A stretch of DNA of 64,000 bases. Origin: Pyrrhosoma nymphula. Lineage: Eukaryota > Arthropoda > Insecta > Odonata > Coenagrionidae. Location: contig OY754329.1 in the NCBI GenBank assembly GCA_963573305.1, forward strand, positions 132,977,422 through 133,041,421. The letters are read 5' to 3'. The position numbers and the translations under genes are program-made. Shown piece by piece: positions 34,159 through 46,309 of the stretch (its first letter is position 1; every line of letters starts with the position of its first letter). The notes below the pieces were generated by a model that was not told the origin of the DNA, made no database searches, and was given only the letters and a program-made list of their open reading frames with translations.

Positions 34159-36829
34159 GGTTTCTATCATAGAACAATTCCACAAAGTTAAGCGTTCTAT
34201 AATCAGTTACCTTCATCACTTGTTTGGTTTATCGGTCTCCTTCGGTAATTCTTCTCACCCGTTGCTCCTTAGAGTTTTCAGGAGACTTCCACATTTCATA
34301 ATATTTCCAATAAGTTTGTCTCCTCTACCTCTCAGAGTTTTCATCAAACATATTTTATCCTTAATAGTGCATTTTTCGTTGATTCTCACCATTTTGCATT
34401 CGTTATCGTCATTCTTCGTTATCCTTCGGTAAGACCACTTTTCCTTTACTTCTAATTCTGCTTGTAATCATATGGTTCACATTTATGTTAGAATAACGTT
34501 CTTCCATTATTCAAAGCCTACGTTGCCACCTGCTGACCAAAAGTTTGTAATAAGTTTAACAGCAAACTCAGGTTTTCAGTATTACAACTGCTAAGGTCAT
34601 ATCACATAATTAAACCTCAGAACTCAATCCAAAGACAAACACGACATCTTGCACGTGGCTGGATTAGAACCCACTATGTGATCCAACTGCTAAAATTTTT
34701 ATACCTCAAAGTCTAATCTAAGGCCTTAATCCTATGACAAACATAATATTCGGGTGAGTTTGATGTGGTGGCTATTGCGTCTTTTAGGTGAGGTACAAAG
34801 GTTATTTAAGTCTCCAACCGCCCTTCCTGCCCCGCTGCATTTATCGAGGAAATAAATGGCGCGAATTTCGTCTCAAAATTTTTGAAAATCCTTGAATGTC
34901 TTGCAAAGTCGCAAATCTTCATTGATACTTTTGTGAAAGATGTCTTGTATTTATTTCGCATATCAAAAAATTCGTTTCATCAAATGTTCACTCTCGTTGA
35001 CAAAGCTTAATGATATAATTTAGAACGCTTGGAATTGTTACTGGTTTCTTCGCGAATAGTATTCTTTTGACACCATTGTAATTGTGATAGAAAAACGTTT
35101 TTCTACGAATTTTTTATTAAACGTATTTATTATTTTACATATACGTATTTTTAGTATCGATTAGTTGGAACTGAATAAATTTCTGTCATGAAGTTTTTCC
35201 TCAGACAATATGCACGCATTAAAACTAAAATTATGGAATTTTAGTTTGTAATAATCGATCAGTTTTTATCATTTCAAACGAGATTTTCAGATTAAGGATA
35301 CCAATTTACGTAAATTTTTGAATAAGTTCAAAACAAAAAATTGCCATTTAATTTAACGCCAGTTGTATTAAGTATACTTTGCACTATTCGATACCAATTC
35401 ATTACTAATTTTGTTTTCCTCTTAGCCGGCTAACCTCTAATTTACTTCATGAATTTGTCTCTTGACGGAGTCTCTTTGCTTAATTTTTTATTACGTTTTT
35501 TTGATAGAAGCTCGTCTAGCAGATTTAAATCTGACAGCAGTTGTATTCGGTTATGGTTAAATTATTATCGGCCGGTACTTATCGAAGCCCACGTCCTTTG
35601 TTAATAATTTACTTTAATTGGGAGAAATATTTTGTGATTGGTTACTGCAATTGGCTGCTGACTTCAGCGCGAAAGTTTGATCTGAGTTTTAATGCGGATC
35701 GTTTGGTTCATTTAAACCCGATTAGCGTTCATTTTCAATGTGTTGTGAAGTATTCCAAAGTAAATGTCCCGTAGAAAGGAGCCCGGAGAGGAGAGATTTG
35801 ACATTGTAGTGTTTTTCGATAAGGTTCCGTTTTTGCAGGAATGTATTCAACGAGCACAGTTTTGCCTTCTGTTCGTAAACATTGACGTCATGGGGAGCTA
35901 TATGCTGATAAGAGCAGCTTCCCTCTCGGCGACCCCTGAATGCTATCTGGCGCGAACATGCCAGAAAGTATGTACACTTCCAGACGACGTCAAAGAAAGG
36001 AGGACTTTTTCGATAAACACGTGCTCTCAAAAGATCCGAAATGTTTTCTCGTGATTCAGTCATTGCTCTATCCCCATTGTAGAGGCGGAGTTTGACAATA
36101 GGCCAACAGAGAGATAAGTCGGATAGAGAATTTTCATGTTCGTAGCTTGATAATAAAGGACCCCACTTCATTTTACCCATAAAAGCAATGCATACATAAG
36201 AAACCCAACCCAAACCCTGAATATGAATTTTAATTTTTTTTAAACTATTTTATTTATATGACGCAATATTGTAAAAATAAAACTACATGCTATAGTTCGG
36301 TATCTTGAAAATACGAGTTGCTCTCCACCTTAGACTTACCAAACCATTTAAGCATGTATTAAAAATGAGATTCTAATTATTCTTTTAACGATTTTTGCCT
36401 TCTTTATTCAATGTTAATCCAATTGGCAATTTTCAATTGCTTAAAAATCGTTTAGGTTGAGTGCAGCTTCTTCCTTTATTTGAATTGAAACTTAAAAGAG
36501 CAAGGTTTGAAGACGCAAGCGAATAGCTAAAATACGCTCTATACTCTGTGTCCATTAATGTAAAGCAGACACTTGATAATAATATGCCAGATTACTATGT
36601 AAGTAAAGAGTGCGACAAAAACATTACATCAGTAATGAAATGAGTATCATACTATTTTTGCTAGCGCATTATAATATTAATATTTCTTAACATCCAATTC
36701 TATGTATACTTGCTTTTCAAAATTGTAATCCAAATTTTTCTTTGAAAAAATACGTATTTATGGCATTACATTTTAACTGGCGTTGCCTTCTGTGGAAGAG
36801 TGTGAAATTTACATTGAAAAAAATCATTA
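34159..36829. other. No gene recognised; 163-codon unassigned frame 35722-36213
   Basis: The minus-strand frame 35722-36213 (163 codons) is the second longest after the transposase and LINE frames. It has no domain, signal or repeat I know, and a plus-strand frame is open over the same bases at 35764-36054. I therefore do not call it a gene. Otherwise AT-rich. Confidence 0.4.
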
Positions 36830-36834
36830 GCCTG

Positions 36835-36912
36835 TACTGGGATTCGAATGGACCGGGATCCCAGGACGAAATTGAGGAACCTGGGTTCAAGTCCCAGTCC
36901 AGGCGAATGATT
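36835..36912 (+). repeat. SINE-like head (B-box-like)
   Basis: GGAACCTGGGTTCAAGTCCC (36877-36896) is a B-box-like pol III element with a mirrored GGACCGGGATCCCAGGAC upstream. It directly adjoins the 306-bp tandem duplication, so it may be the head of the sequence that was duplicated. Confidence 0.4.
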
Positions 36913-37488
36913 TGCTTTCACCATGTTTCACACAATAATTACTTGAAACATAATACATTCATGTTTTTTATCCATGTTTAAAAGCATTAACCATTGCCAT
37001 GTCGTCGGACATAACTATTAAATCTACCGTAGTAAAATGGTCCCTCGTATGGGGTAAGAATTTGTGCACTAATTAATTAGCGTAAGTAACCGCTTAGACT
37101 GAACTACCACCATTTGAGTACGTACCTCCATAAGTTCTCTCCATCGCTAGCCTCTAATTAAACTCAAAACATCTCAGTCACGTGATCTCGGTTAGACTAT
37201 CAATCCAGGTGAATGATTTTTTCGCAGTGAATTTCAGAAAATAAATACTTGAACTATAATGTATAGACAATGTTTTTTCATCCACTCGTATCCATTGTCA
37301 TTTCGTCGGAAAGAACTATTAAGACAACCGTATTAAAACGGTCCTTAATATCGGGCAAGTACTTGCGCACTAATTTATCAGCCTAAGTAACCACTAAGGT
37401 TGAACTATCACCGTTAGATTTCAAAGGTTTGGTAAGTTTCTACATCGCTTGCCTCTAATTAAACCTCTCAATATCTCAGTCACGTACT
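36899..37488. repeat. Two-copy tandem duplication, 306-bp unit
   Basis: Copy 1 (36899-37186) and copy 2 (37205-37488) are direct repeats. Paired landmarks are CCAGGCGAATGATTT / CCAGGTGAATGATTT, ACATAACTATTAA / AAGAACTATTAA, TTAGCGTAAGTAACC / TCAGCCTAAGTAACC and ATCTCAGTCACGT in both. Divergence is clear, so the duplication is old. No protein is encoded. Confidence 0.8.
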
Positions 37489-39284
37489 AATTCCGTGTCC
37501 CTCCCAGTCATTTATCAACGGCACGGAGGCCGCGGAAGGGGGCTTCCATCCTGCATGTTGATCCAAGGTTAGAGATTTAAATTTTGCAGATAATTTACGA
37601 CCCTCTTGATGTCCCCGATAGCGGTCTTCGCTCCAGAAACGAAGCTTTCGTTCGAGAGGAGATCGATAAAGAGACGCGGCTCCCTGCGGGAGATACCACC
37701 ACTCGAAATCCAAGGCCAATATTTTCCCCAGTGTGACACTGGCGCCCCGTCGTGAAGTAAAAATGAGTCTCCGTAATATTGGGACCCGGTAAAGATCCTG
37801 GCCACGAGGAGCAAGTGACGGGGGTGCAGCCACGTCACCGTTCCACAATTTGAGTTCGAGAGAATATGGCTCTTAAATTTTACTCAAGGCATCGTTCTTA
37901 ATTATTCACTGTGCATATTTTTCGATTTCATTCTTCTTCAAATGAGTAAAATAATACGAATCCAGTTTACAATCCAAGGTGTTTTATTAAGTTTCATCGA
38001 TGAGTATTTTATTAATTGAACCATTAAACACGCATAATTGATATTAATAGTGTTCCTTGACGATAGGATTATAGATTTTATAGTGGTCTGCGGGACGAAT
38101 TAATAGCTCCAAAAAAGTGTCTTTATTTCAAAAATTTAAAATTATATAATAAGAAATTTAACCTCGGAATATTTCATTTATAAACAAACGTGTACATGGT
38201 CACTGGTCAGCCCACTTATCTAAAAGTATTGATAGACTATATTATAGTAAGTTAAGAGTCCAAACACAGCATTTGAGAAATACCAGGACCTTTCAGCGTA
38301 ACAGTAAGGCCTATAGGTAATATTCAAAGAAGATATTTTGTATTGAACAGTTTAAACTGGTTCTAGAATATCTTTGCTGCGTTCGGTAGATGTGAGTATA
38401 GCGGTAATATTGAGTTTGAAAACGAACGCAAGGTTATTTTATGCCTGTATTCTACGTGCAAGATCCTCTTTGAAATGACCCATTACTTTTAATTAAAATA
38501 TACATTTTAGCATAAGTTAAAGAAAAATAAAAATAAGATTTTCAGAAAATAAATAATGCATCAACTTTTTTAATCTCAGCTCAACATTTAATGCCTGCTG
38601 GGTTCAACTGCACAATATTAAATGGGAAGAATAATGCCCTTAAATGATGATTAAAATATTAAGTTTTGCCATAAAGTACGTGTATTGAAGCAAAAATGTA
38701 AATACAACCGTCAAGACTTAGGGTTGGTGTTTAATAAATACATGTGGCAAGTGCCTTTTTTCAAAGATAGCATGATACCCTTCAATACAACTAGCGATAT
38801 TACATTTATGTCAGGGAATTTCTATACCACTGTCTCATCCACAGCTACTTTCCATTTAATTTCAGTTTTCCGCCCATTAAAGATCCGAGAAATAGCAAAA
38901 GGTGATAGTCATTTACTTTTAACTGTCTATAATAAATCGCTCTCATCCTTTTCAGTCCCCGTTTTAATCTGACCAAAGAATATGCAAATTACTCTCAAGA
39001 GTTTGGGAATAGTTCTAAATTATAGTATATATTTATAAATGAACCAACTGCTACGTTTGCGCCAAGTTCACTCGATTACACCGCAATTAATTTTGTCATT
39101 CCAGCACATCAACTTTCTGTACTCAAATTTACAATTTTCAAAAGGGAGAACGAAGGTTTGGAATATATTTAAAATTTAAAGGTAAATACTTTATATTGAG
39201 CTTAACACCCATGTCCTTTAACGAAAACTTCGCCCAAGCAAAGCAAGCAAAAACGTAAGGGTGAGAGGACATTGGTGAGTTGCA
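37489..39284. other. No gene recognised; GC-rich patch 37490-37850
   Basis: The patch carries overlapping frames (122 and 89 codons, both minus) without a recognisable domain. The rest is AT-rich. Confidence 0.45.
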
Positions 39285-39840
39285 TGTTAAGGAGGTTCTG
39301 CCGCGACTGTGTGAGTCAAAACAAATACTAAATTCTACATTTTTTAAAATTTTGCCAAAAAAATCCAGCTTTCACTGATGAAATACGCTACCTACAGAAA
39401 ACCAAAATTAAAGCAGAAAAAATTCAGATTATTCCACGAATGTATTTTAAATGAGCACCCAGCCATAGGAGCCGACTGCAGCGCCATTTCCGATGAATTA
39501 CAGCAATTTGACTTCAAGTACGGCAGTAATTCCCTAATAACTAAATAAATAAGGTGGTAATATGTCAAAATTTTATTTTTATTCTATTTCTCTGGATTAT
39601 GTCCTTCTTATTAATAGTTTTCCACAAAAATGGCATTTATATTTTATGGAAAAATACTATTTTTCCCGTGTTTCTCTCATTCCCCCATTGAATACCATGT
39701 AATTTCAAGTTCAATTGTAGAATAAAATAGCGTGGAAAGGTATTATTTTGTTGTTCATATCAGATTGAAGACAAATTTTTCTACAAGTAGACAGAATATG
39801 AATAAATGACATTTTAGTCATTTTACGGTGGAATCATCTT
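39285..39840 (+). repeat. 0.55-kb dispersed repeat, copy 1
   Basis: Direct-orientation relative of 61255-61790. Shared blocks in order include GAGTCAAAACAAAT, ATTTTTATTC, ACCATGTAATTTCAA, GCGTGGAAAGGTA / ACGTGGAAAGGTA, CAGAATATGA and GTGGAA near the end. It has no coding content. The end of both copies (CGGTGGAATC / CAGTGGAACC) vaguely recalls terminal sequences of some DNA transposons, which is not enough to classify it. Confidence 0.75.
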
Positions 39841-40034
39841 AACGGCGTATGATAGTATCAACCTTATACCTATCATTTCGACAGTGTATTTCACTTATTT
39901 TGTGTCTTCCATCAGTTCTAGAGATATTGCTCGGGGTTTAAATACATAAAATCCTCCGAGTAATCCTGAAACTAGCCAGGGCCGCCTGGGGGTTGTGTTT
40001 GAACCGCTCAAAATATTTCATATCACGTAACTAA

Positions 40035-40262
40035 GGAGTCACGTGGCACAATAACGAAAGCTTCGAGATTTTAGTGTGTTTGAAACATTCGGATGGATAA
40101 CTGAAATGTTGTAATGTTGTTTATTGCGACTCTAATCGAGATATTCGACTGTATCAACGATATCCCGGTGAAAAACCAAGTCTATAAGGCTGCGTGAGAT
40201 TTTTACGAATGGTTTAAATACAACAAATTCCCGAACCTTTCGTTATTGTACCACATGACTCC
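40035..40262. repeat. MITE-like element with 26-bp inverted ends
   Basis: GGAGTCACGTGGCACAATAA (40035) is matched by the complement of TTATTGTACCACATGACTCC (40243-40262), three mismatches in 20, and the match continues inward through CGAAAG. Total length is 228 bp and there is no coding capacity. No target-site duplication is obvious, and the superfamily is unknown. Confidence 0.7.
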
Positions 40263-42369
40263 TATTTACTTTCAAGTAACTTCTTTTAATAGTTAAAAAA
40301 TCATATTCAAGATTGTGGTGGATACACAATGCCCCATTGTGACGGTAGAATTTTATTTAGTAACTATGGCTATTTTCATTTCAATAGGAATCTAAGTGCA
40401 TATTGAATTTGCTGAATGTTCTTGCTAAATCTTAAAATGGGCCAAATTCGCATGTAACTATTTTATTTGTAATTTGGGATATGAATTGAAAGAAATACTG
40501 TAAGCAACTGTCCCATACGTTACAGTGGAATGCCCCTTGATTGAAGTTATCTCGAACGGTTCTAATACACACCCCCCTTTCGGTGGAATCGCTATTCCTT
40601 TTTCACGTTGTCGTTAGCGTTATATAAACTGCATACAGATTTTTAAGGGCAACGCTAACAGTTACCGTTCTAAGTACGCACCCCACATATTAAAACTAGT
40701 GATTGAAAGCAGCTGATAAAATTTTAGGAATTACGATCACGTTTTCACTCTCATTAGTGCATTTGAAAAATAACGGTAACGCGTTATGGAGAACCGTTAT
40801 CACGCCCCTGATAATAATTGTTCAAATAATCTCAGGCAAACGCATTGACTTTGAGTCTCTAGCGGCTCTCAGCCTAGTCCCTCCTTCAGCTAAGTAAGTC
40901 TTTCTGTTTGTTTTTTACAAATTATTGACGACCTTTACTTTGTATTCTATTTGCTTCGCGAATTAAATATTTCTTTGCAAGGTCCAAAATACTTGCAGTG
41001 TATTCTAGTTGTGGTTAATGGCTACTGATGCAGATCCCGTTAGTATTTACACCTCCTGGAGACGATACGCGAGTGTGGACATTTCATACCGCTGTCCCAC
41101 GTACTGACATATCTACTTCGTCCTCAGTTTTTCCCGTCCATTTGCGATCCGAATATCCGTAAACGGTTTAAAAAATCTTTTTCAACTCTCTCTCAATTTC
41201 TCTCCTCTCAACCCATTCCAATTTAGTTCCTCACCACTTTCCCTAGGGTCCACCCCCACACATCCCCCCAAACTCCATCTCTGGGGCACGCAAAAACCGC
41301 ACGCGATGGATTTTTCAAAGGCTTTAATGCCCCCGAGGCACGAGGTATAGTGATCACTGCTTGTCCTGCCTCACTCACAACTTCCCTCTCCATCTCTCCT
41401 CTCTCTCTCTCTCTCTCTTCGTCTCCGAACTCCTGGCTTCACAGACTCCATAGGTGTAAAACAGTTTGAGGATCGCTTCGATCATTTCTTCTTTTTTTTA
41501 ATTTCCCGTCCATTGATATCGCGTCGCGCACTCCAAACTCCACGCGAGTCGGGCGGTGAGGAAAGCGAACGAAACACACGGCCTTTCGTTTATGAGCGCG
41601 CGTTGTACGTGTGTTGGTTGGTTCCGCGGGGCATTGGAGAGGAGGGAGGCGGGAAAGGTTGTCTGTTTCATACGGCCGCTTGATGTGTTCCATCCTCTCG
41701 TTCTCGATTTGCAGATCGCGATCCCTGGATTGCTTAATTGACATCGCGGGCGAATATCAGCGAGCACATATGTGTGCTCGAAACATGCCCACCTTTCTCT
41801 CGATCCACGGGACACGTCAGACACGTAAACGTTGATTTTTTTCATCTCGCAGACGAAATATCGCTGGGTTTTATTTTGTTTCCTACCCATCAGGGGGGCG
41901 ATCAGGTTGGATTCGATCAAATACGGCATTGCAGGTAAAGGTAAGACATATTAGAAAATCAGAGCCTAAATTTTACAGAATGAATATTAACCATGAGAAA
42001 ACTAAAGATATAACATTTTTTAGCACATAGAAAATGTTGGAAAAAAAAGGCAAGGCGTCATAAAAGTTGGACACAAATTGAAGAAAAGAAAACAATTCAA
42101 TTGCTTGGTTATTACGTTGGAGAAAAATGCGTTGTATTCAAGCACTCAAGGAAATGGAGCCATTGGTAGATGCATTAGAAAAACTTTGCCTAAAATACAG
42201 AATAAAAATTAGTAAAATGGAAACTTAAGTAATGAGATTTTCTTGGAAGAATGAAAGACTTGCAATAATGAAATTACTTGGATAGTATGTTGAAGGATAA
42301 TGAGTAAAGTAGAAATTACTTAAGAGGTATAAATGCGTTAGCGAAGAAAGCATTGAGCAGCGTTTGGGA
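40263..42369. other. No gene recognised; short repeats 40555-40820 and GC-rich patch 41200-41930
   Basis: Short related blocks CGGTTCTAATACACACCCCC, CCGTTCTAAGTACGCACCCC and CCGTTATCACGCCCC recur between 40555 and 40820. A (CT) run lies at 41399-41420. The GC-rich patch has 143- and 101-codon minus frames overlapping plus frames; none is recognisable. Confidence 0.4.
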
Positions 42370-42720
42370 TGTGGTGTTATCGTGAGTGGGTGCAGAGTAA
42401 GATGGAGAAAAAGCGGTGGATGGAAAGGAGGACAAACGAGGAAGTGCTTTGCATGGTGGGTGACGAGAAGGAAACGTCTTTATGAGATTATGAGGAGGTA
42501 GAGTAGATGGTTGTGAGAGGTGATGAGAGACGAAAGGATGCTGAAAGCCACGATTGAGGGGAGGATGTTGGGTAGCCAGATGAGGGGGAAGAAAGAGATA
42601 AGACTTAACGTAGGGGAAGAAGAGAGGTACGACGTATGCTGAGATGAAGAAAGAAATCATGTAAGGCAATAAGTTCCAGCGCTTGTAAACGCCTAGAGGA
42701 TTTTTACTCTCTTCCATTCA
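42370..42720 (+). pseudogene. RTE-like non-LTR fragment
   Basis: The plus strand reads KMEKKRWMERRTNEEVLCMV, GDEKETSL, stop, then in another frame RMLKATIEGRMLGSQMRGKK, EIRLN. This is the KIRWMDRVTNEEVLRRVGEER then LLKTIIEGRM-GKRGRGRKR order of the local RTE-like family. It aligns at DNA level with the fragment at 53.0 kb over the IEGRM segment. A long minus-strand frame (42316-42717) covering the same bases is a shadow and not a gene. Confidence 0.65.
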
Positions 42721-42889
42721 ACCGGTAGATCACCTTCATTATAATAAACCCCTCAATGTAGGTTTCCACGTGTCATTGAAGGCATATTTACTTAGTCTAC
42801 ATACTAAAGTACAAGTACTGAGTATGACACAAACATGACACTCACCTGTAAAGTTTTTCCATTCTTTGTGAATTTCTTGTAGAATGTGA

Positions 42890-43148
42890 ATTGTTGTTTC
42901 TTTCCTTGAATATGTCAACCATAAATGGAATCATTATTAAAATTGTTTGCTTAATTATTCCATTCATTCAATTGTTTTTTCTAATTAAAAAATATTATTG
43001 TGTAATACATATTATTGTAATTGTAATATATAGTATGAAAATGTTATATTGTAAATTTTTTACGAATAGTTATTTTTCTCTTATTTTTTATGTTTGATCT
43101 CACGGAGTAGTGCTCCAGAATAATAAATCTTGTTCATTCATTCATTCA
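42890..43148 (+). repeat. Probable LINE 3' end with hairpin and (TTCA)n tail
   Basis: The end has a GGAG-TAGTG-CTCC hairpin (43104-43116), then AGAATAATAAATCTTG and TTCATTCATTCATTCAT. The hairpin plus ATAATAAAT arrangement is the same as at 21.5 and 25.6 kb. The AT-rich part upstream is probably 3' untranslated sequence of a 5'-truncated copy. Start is approximate. Confidence 0.5.
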
Positions 43149-43334
43149 TACTGCCCTGTGAGTCGCTGCTAAGGCTTGTGGAAGGGGATGTCAATACGCC
43201 GGCAATGAGCGAGGTTATGAGGAAAAGAAACATTCAGAGGGAATGGACGGAAATGTTGATTGATTGGTTATTTGGAAAGGCAACAACTGATGACTTCTTT
43301 GCCATTGTGGTGAACTGGTGGGTCGGACGGTAAG

Positions 43335-43560
43335 CGAAGGGGTCTGTGGGGTATGGTGTAGAGAAACCCGACTTCGGCATTAGGAAACTCTTTTCGAGAG
43401 GCCCCGAAAGGACCACAGTTTAATGTCTCATCTGGCGGACGGAATGGTGGAAATGAAGTGTCTCTGCAAGGCACTCGATTAGGGATCGGGATTACGCAGA
43501 ATAATATACGCGACTCCTAAGCCCTTAGAATAAGAAGCAAGTACTCCAGCCACCGTGCCA
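43335..43560 (-). repeat. tRNA-derived SINE copy (family A)
   Basis: On the minus strand GGTTGGCACGGTGGCTGGAG heads the copy, then ATCCCGATCCCTAATCGAG, and the tail TCCTAATGCCGAAGTCGGGT then TTCTCTACACCATACC. The tail corresponds to those at 11.3 and 56.8 kb. The B box is degraded, so it is probably inactive. Confidence 0.5.
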
Positions 43561-44164
43561 ACCCGATCCTCTATGGATGAAAAGCGAGGTGTATTTAGAC
43601 TAATTTTTTTCGTCATCTGTTTATGTTTTAGCCTTTGTGTCATTTTGTGGAAGCATAAATGTTTCACTTGTGGCACTTTCTAACGAGACGTTCGGTTTTC
43701 CTTTCCAATTTGTTCAGTAAGAACATTAAATCCATACAAAGCAGGGCCTTTAACGCTCACGGAGCACTCAAGATGTGATCTAACTCGAAAAAACTCTCAT
43801 TCATATACATCCTACGGGACAAAATAAATAACAAAAGTTATCAAAAAAATCATAGTTAGATAACCGTAACTGACGAATTATTACTACTTAATTGAAAGAA
43901 TTTTCAGGCTAAATCTAATATTTTGTGTACATGTATGTTGCCGATTTATATTTCTTGCGGATTGATTTTAACTCTAATTATATATCGTTTTGAGAAGTTG
44001 TAATACTTTTAGTTATGTTTTTCTCATTTCCTATCATCCACATGTTTTTGTTTGAGAACTTTAAATAATGTCACTCAAGTATGTACATTCTTGTCCCATT
44101 GGATCAAAGCCGTTGGGAAAATAAATCTTTTTTTTATTATAATTTCTAGTTCGTGTTATCATCC
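43561..44164. other. No gene recognised
   Basis: AT-rich; nothing recognised. Confidence 0.4.
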
Positions 44165-44470
44165 AAAATGCTTTTCCTTCTCCTCCCTCTTCCCCTCTTT
44201 CAACCTGCCCATGCACAAACTTTGCTTCCTCTGGACCTCCTCAAACTGTTTTCCCTCCCCCGCTATGCCAGGAATGTATTCAGTTATATTTCTTTTGATC
44301 CATTATATGTTTTCAATTCTCCTCCACAACAGCACCACAGTCATCTCAAATCAGTTCTCATCCTATTCCTCCTTGGGGTACAAGTTTCAGCAACATATAT
44401 TGGTACACTCAAAACCAGCCTCCTCCAAAAATCCCTTATTTACTTCTTCATCCAGGGTTCTTAGCATTAT
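44165..44470 (-). pseudogene. Decayed RTE-like non-LTR fragment
   Basis: One minus-strand frame reads LWRRIENI, stop, WIKRNITEYIPGIAGEGKQF, EEVQRKQSLCMGRL. It lines up with RRMENIRW then GTAGEG and the RQ-RWMG segment of the 27.1-kb copy. The overlapping plus-strand frames (44052-44507) are leucine/serine/proline-rich shadows of its purine-rich coding strand. Confidence 0.5.
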
Positions 44471-45984
44471 TTCTTTCTTGTTAATTAGTCCTCTTTTGAT
44501 ATCGTAATTTCCCTACCAGTATCCTTGGCACTTCGTCCTTTTTCGTCCCGAATTCTCTCCGAGTAACAAAACTAATTAACCTACTATAACCTATTCTCCA
44601 TAAATATAGTGCGTTTTAAACTGCTAAATCCTTTTCTCTCCCAGGAAATTAAATAAAATTGTATTTTTATAGTTTTTCTACCTTTCCTTAAGGTCAGATA
44701 CCCCTATTTCGACTGGGAAACTAACGCCTTCAGTTGGTTTGATAATTTGAATTTTCAATACATGGATTATCAGCCATCACAGGAGTTATTGTAACAAGGA
44801 TCCACTTGGGTACCGTTGCGAAGGATATATACGCTTAACTCAAAGTTCTCCCGTACGTAGGGATTACTCAAATGTTTCCATCCGAGGGCAGCAAGAGTTT
44901 GGTGAAGGCGTGAAGGTTTCTCCTTTGTATCCGTCACGCCATTCTTCATCCCAATGAATCAATGTGTCAACAAGCGATTTAGGGCCTCACGTGTGTCACT
45001 CGCGAATACAGGAACATGCTTGGTGTAAGGAATCGAATAAAAATGTGACAGCATATATATGATATACCTACCGACAAACCTTTGTCTTGAAAAAACATTG
45101 CTCTGTCACTGCTTATCAATTTATAATCTATTTTGACATCCCACGGAAGTGAAATTAATGAATCCATGGCTTTCATTGAGGATTTGAATTTTGTGGAGTA
45201 GAATGTGGGATTAATTAGAGGACGATACATTTTTTGGAATTCTTTAGAAGGAGAGCGTATGGAACAGAGTCCATGGAAGTAATTATTTCGGAGAACCACA
45301 TTTTAAATCCCCTTGCACTCTGAAATTCCGTGATGTTTCAAATTACTCTGTTATGCACGAAAGCAGTCTGCAGCAGTATTCAGCGTTATAGTGTTCTCCA
45401 TTATTCCTCAAATGGACTAAATATGTGTTTACAGGTAGATTGTCAAAACTTTTTTATCTGGTATTAAATTTCTTCACCCTTATCATTTTAAACTTACTTT
45501 ATCACGAATCTTAAGCAAAAATGTCAATCAGCAGCAGTATGTTTTTCTTGAAATGTATTACTATTTCGTGTAATTATTGCTGAGATTATTGATATAACTT
45601 CAATAAATATGCAATTCTTAATATTCAAAGAGTGATAACTAAGTCTAGGCTAAAGTTTAATGTTTAATCATTGTTTGTCAGATTATTTTATAATCACACT
45701 TCCAACTCTAAAAAAACATGGAAGAGATAAAAACTGTTCCGTTACTGTGAAAAATCGTAACTTTAAGCATTTTTTTCTCCCTGACATTGAGTAAATATTC
45801 TCTTTATGTTCCTTTGGCTCAAGAGTAACACTCGAAATAAATCGCCAATTGTCATCAAAAGATATCGTTGAAACATAAAAAATGAAGCTGATAATATTAT
45901 AGTAGTAGTATTTTTGTTTATCGTGCTTCGACAGCTAAGGTCATTTCGCACATACTGTCTGCCACGTGCAGACAGTATGCGTAT
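44471..45984. other. No gene recognised
   Basis: 1.5 kb of AT-rich DNA. A 106-codon minus frame at 44979-45299 is not recognisable. A hairpin GCATACTGTCTGC / GCAGACAGTATGC occupies about 45948-45982, just beyond the 5S-like sequence. Confidence 0.4.
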
Positions 45985-46097
45985 TACAGCACTCGGACGA
46001 AGCGAAGGATCACCCCTCCAAACTCGAGCCGTGCCCAACGATGCTCAACTTCGGTGACTGATCGGGAACCGGTGTTTCCATCGAGGCATGCCGTTGC
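45985..46097 (-). pseudogene. 5S rRNA-like sequence (pseudogene or 5S-derived SINE)
   Basis: The minus strand follows 5S rRNA from its 5' end: GCAACGGCATGCC, ACACCGGTTCCCGATCAG, TCACCGAAGTTGAGCATCG, TTGGGCACGGC, TTTGGAGGGGTGATCC, and CGAGTGCTGTA at the end. The internal pol III promoter (box A, intermediate element and box C) is recognisable. It is 113 bp, slightly shorter than the usual 119-121, with small changes, for example GATCAGTCACC where 5S has GTCCGATCACC, and the final stem is not well kept. It is single copy here, not in a tandem array. A 5S-headed SINE is an alternative. Confidence 0.75.
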
Positions 46098-46309
46098 CCG
46101 CTGATAATATTAGCTTCACGATAATAATACCTCTTATCATCTCCAAATTTATCTTTCGTACCCCTTATTGTAAAAAGTACGATTTGCGGTTTCCTTCGTC
46201 TTGAAAGTAACGCTCAACGCGATTTATCAATCCTCACAATTTACATAGGAATGAATGGTGAATACCTACATAAAACTGTAACTTTCACAAATTTTATTTT
46301 ATTGTTCAC

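Noticed and set aside
42316..42717. 133-codon minus-strand frame as a gene
   Set aside because: It is the complement of an RTE-like fragment that reads on the plus strand; the P/L/F/H-rich composition reflects a purine-rich coding strand.
44052..44507. 151-codon serine/leucine-rich frame as a membrane protein
   Set aside because: It covers the complement of a decayed RTE-like fragment on the minus strand.
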